DNA from: an uncultured Acidobacteriota bacterium
Lineage (GTDB): Bacteria; Acidobacteriota; Thermoanaerobaculia; UBA5066
Length of the DNA: 5,447 nucleotides
Assembly (NCBI GenBank): GCA_937902605.1
Contig: CALFNC010000202.1
Location: 1 to 5,447 of the forward strand
Direction of reading: 5' to 3'
Every line of letters begins with the position of its first letter. The stretch's first letter is position 1. The notes below the pieces were generated by a model that saw only the letters and a program-made list of their open reading frames with translations, was not told the DNA's origin and did no database searches. This document shows, in pieces, positions 5,351 through 5,447 of the stretch. The position numbers and the translations under genes are program-made.

Positions 5351-5447
5351 CTACTGGGCATCGAGGGAGAACGGCGGAACCGGGACCCGGATTCCGGGCG
5401 GGTTCAGTCCCGGGACGCGGAGGGGGCCCGGGGGAACCCGGTCCGGG
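5351..5447 (-). CDS. C-terminal fragment of an upstream gene, Pro-rich (partial)
   Basis: On the minus strand, a frame open from the right edge ends at TAG 5353-5351, giving 31 residues rich in Pro, Val and Arg (ending LNPPGIRVPVPPFSLDAQ). Nearly all codons end in G or C, as in the other genes, and the stop is 21 nt before ymdB on the same strand, as expected of an operon neighbour. A second frame is also open from the edge until a TGA at 5337-5335 and is Pro-rich too, so the frame choice is not certain. Too short to identify. In many bacteria ymdB follows rny, but this Pro-rich tail does not look like RNase Y. Confidence 0.4.
   Translation of the reverse strand, partial: PDRVPPGPLRVPGLNPPGIRVPVPPFSLDAQ
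5380..5447. repeat. Cluster of short CCGGG-type palindromes at the right edge
   Basis: Four short dyads occur in 68 bp: CCGGG-A-CCCGG (5380-5390), CCCGGA-T-TCCGGG (5386-5398), GTCCCGGGAC (5407-5416) and CCCGG-T-CCGGG (5437-5447). The first two overlap and share the CCCGG block. The cluster coincides with the probable Pro-rich C-terminal coding tail, where CCG/CCC/CGG codons could create such dyads by composition alone. A repetitive extragenic palindrome-like element is the alternative. Confidence 0.3.

Noticed and set aside
1..5447. Search by eye for CRISPR arrays, tRNA genes, insertion sequences, phage or defence genes
   Set aside because: No regularly spaced direct repeats, no tRNA-like T-loop/acceptor pattern, and no transposase, integrase, nuclease or toxin-like product was found. 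The window appears to be ordinary chromosome.

Overview
The window is very GC-rich, with strong G/C preference at third codon positions, mostly GTG starts and several long antisense shadow ORFs. It looks like a free-living, high-GC bacterium. The gene content (GH57 branching enzyme with an N-terminal DUF4912, an OSBS/NSAR-type enolase-superfamily enzyme, a YmdB-type phosphodiesterase) would fit Acidobacteriota, Myxococcota/Deltaproteobacteria or a related phylum. That placement is inference; there is no rRNA or other marker gene to settle it.

Layout: (1) Positions 1-1121, minus strand: a complete menC-like o-succinylbenzoate synthase / N-succinylamino acid racemase, whose stop overlaps (ATGA) the first six codons of another minus-strand gene that leaves the window. 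(2) Positions 1122-1261: a 140-bp divergent intergenic region holding a perfect TTCGCG-N5-CGCGAA inverted repeat. (3) Positions 1262-4041, plus strand: a DUF4912-GH57 1,4-alpha-glucan branching enzyme, followed 5 nt later by a small putative lipoprotein, probably one transcription unit. (4) Positions 4042-4540: a 154-bp spacer, a probable small unknown protein (98 aa) and a strong two-part hairpin. (5) Positions 4541-5329, minus strand: ymdB-family metallophosphoesterase, preceded by the probable Pro-rich C-terminus of another minus-strand gene that enters from the right edge.

The genes do not form one obvious pathway. The GH57 enzyme belongs to glycogen/alpha-glucan synthesis, the menC-like enzyme to menaquinone synthesis or N-acylamino acid metabolism, and YmdB to cyclic-nucleotide or RNA-linked signalling. 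I see no CRISPR array, tRNA, rRNA, insertion sequence, phage gene or defence system. The window looks like ordinary chromosomal housekeeping sequence. The points most worth a second look are the operator-like repeat, the domain fusion with an intact catalytic set, the small ORF at 4196-4492, and the palindrome-dense right edge where a Pro-rich frame is separated from ymdB by a single in-frame TAG.
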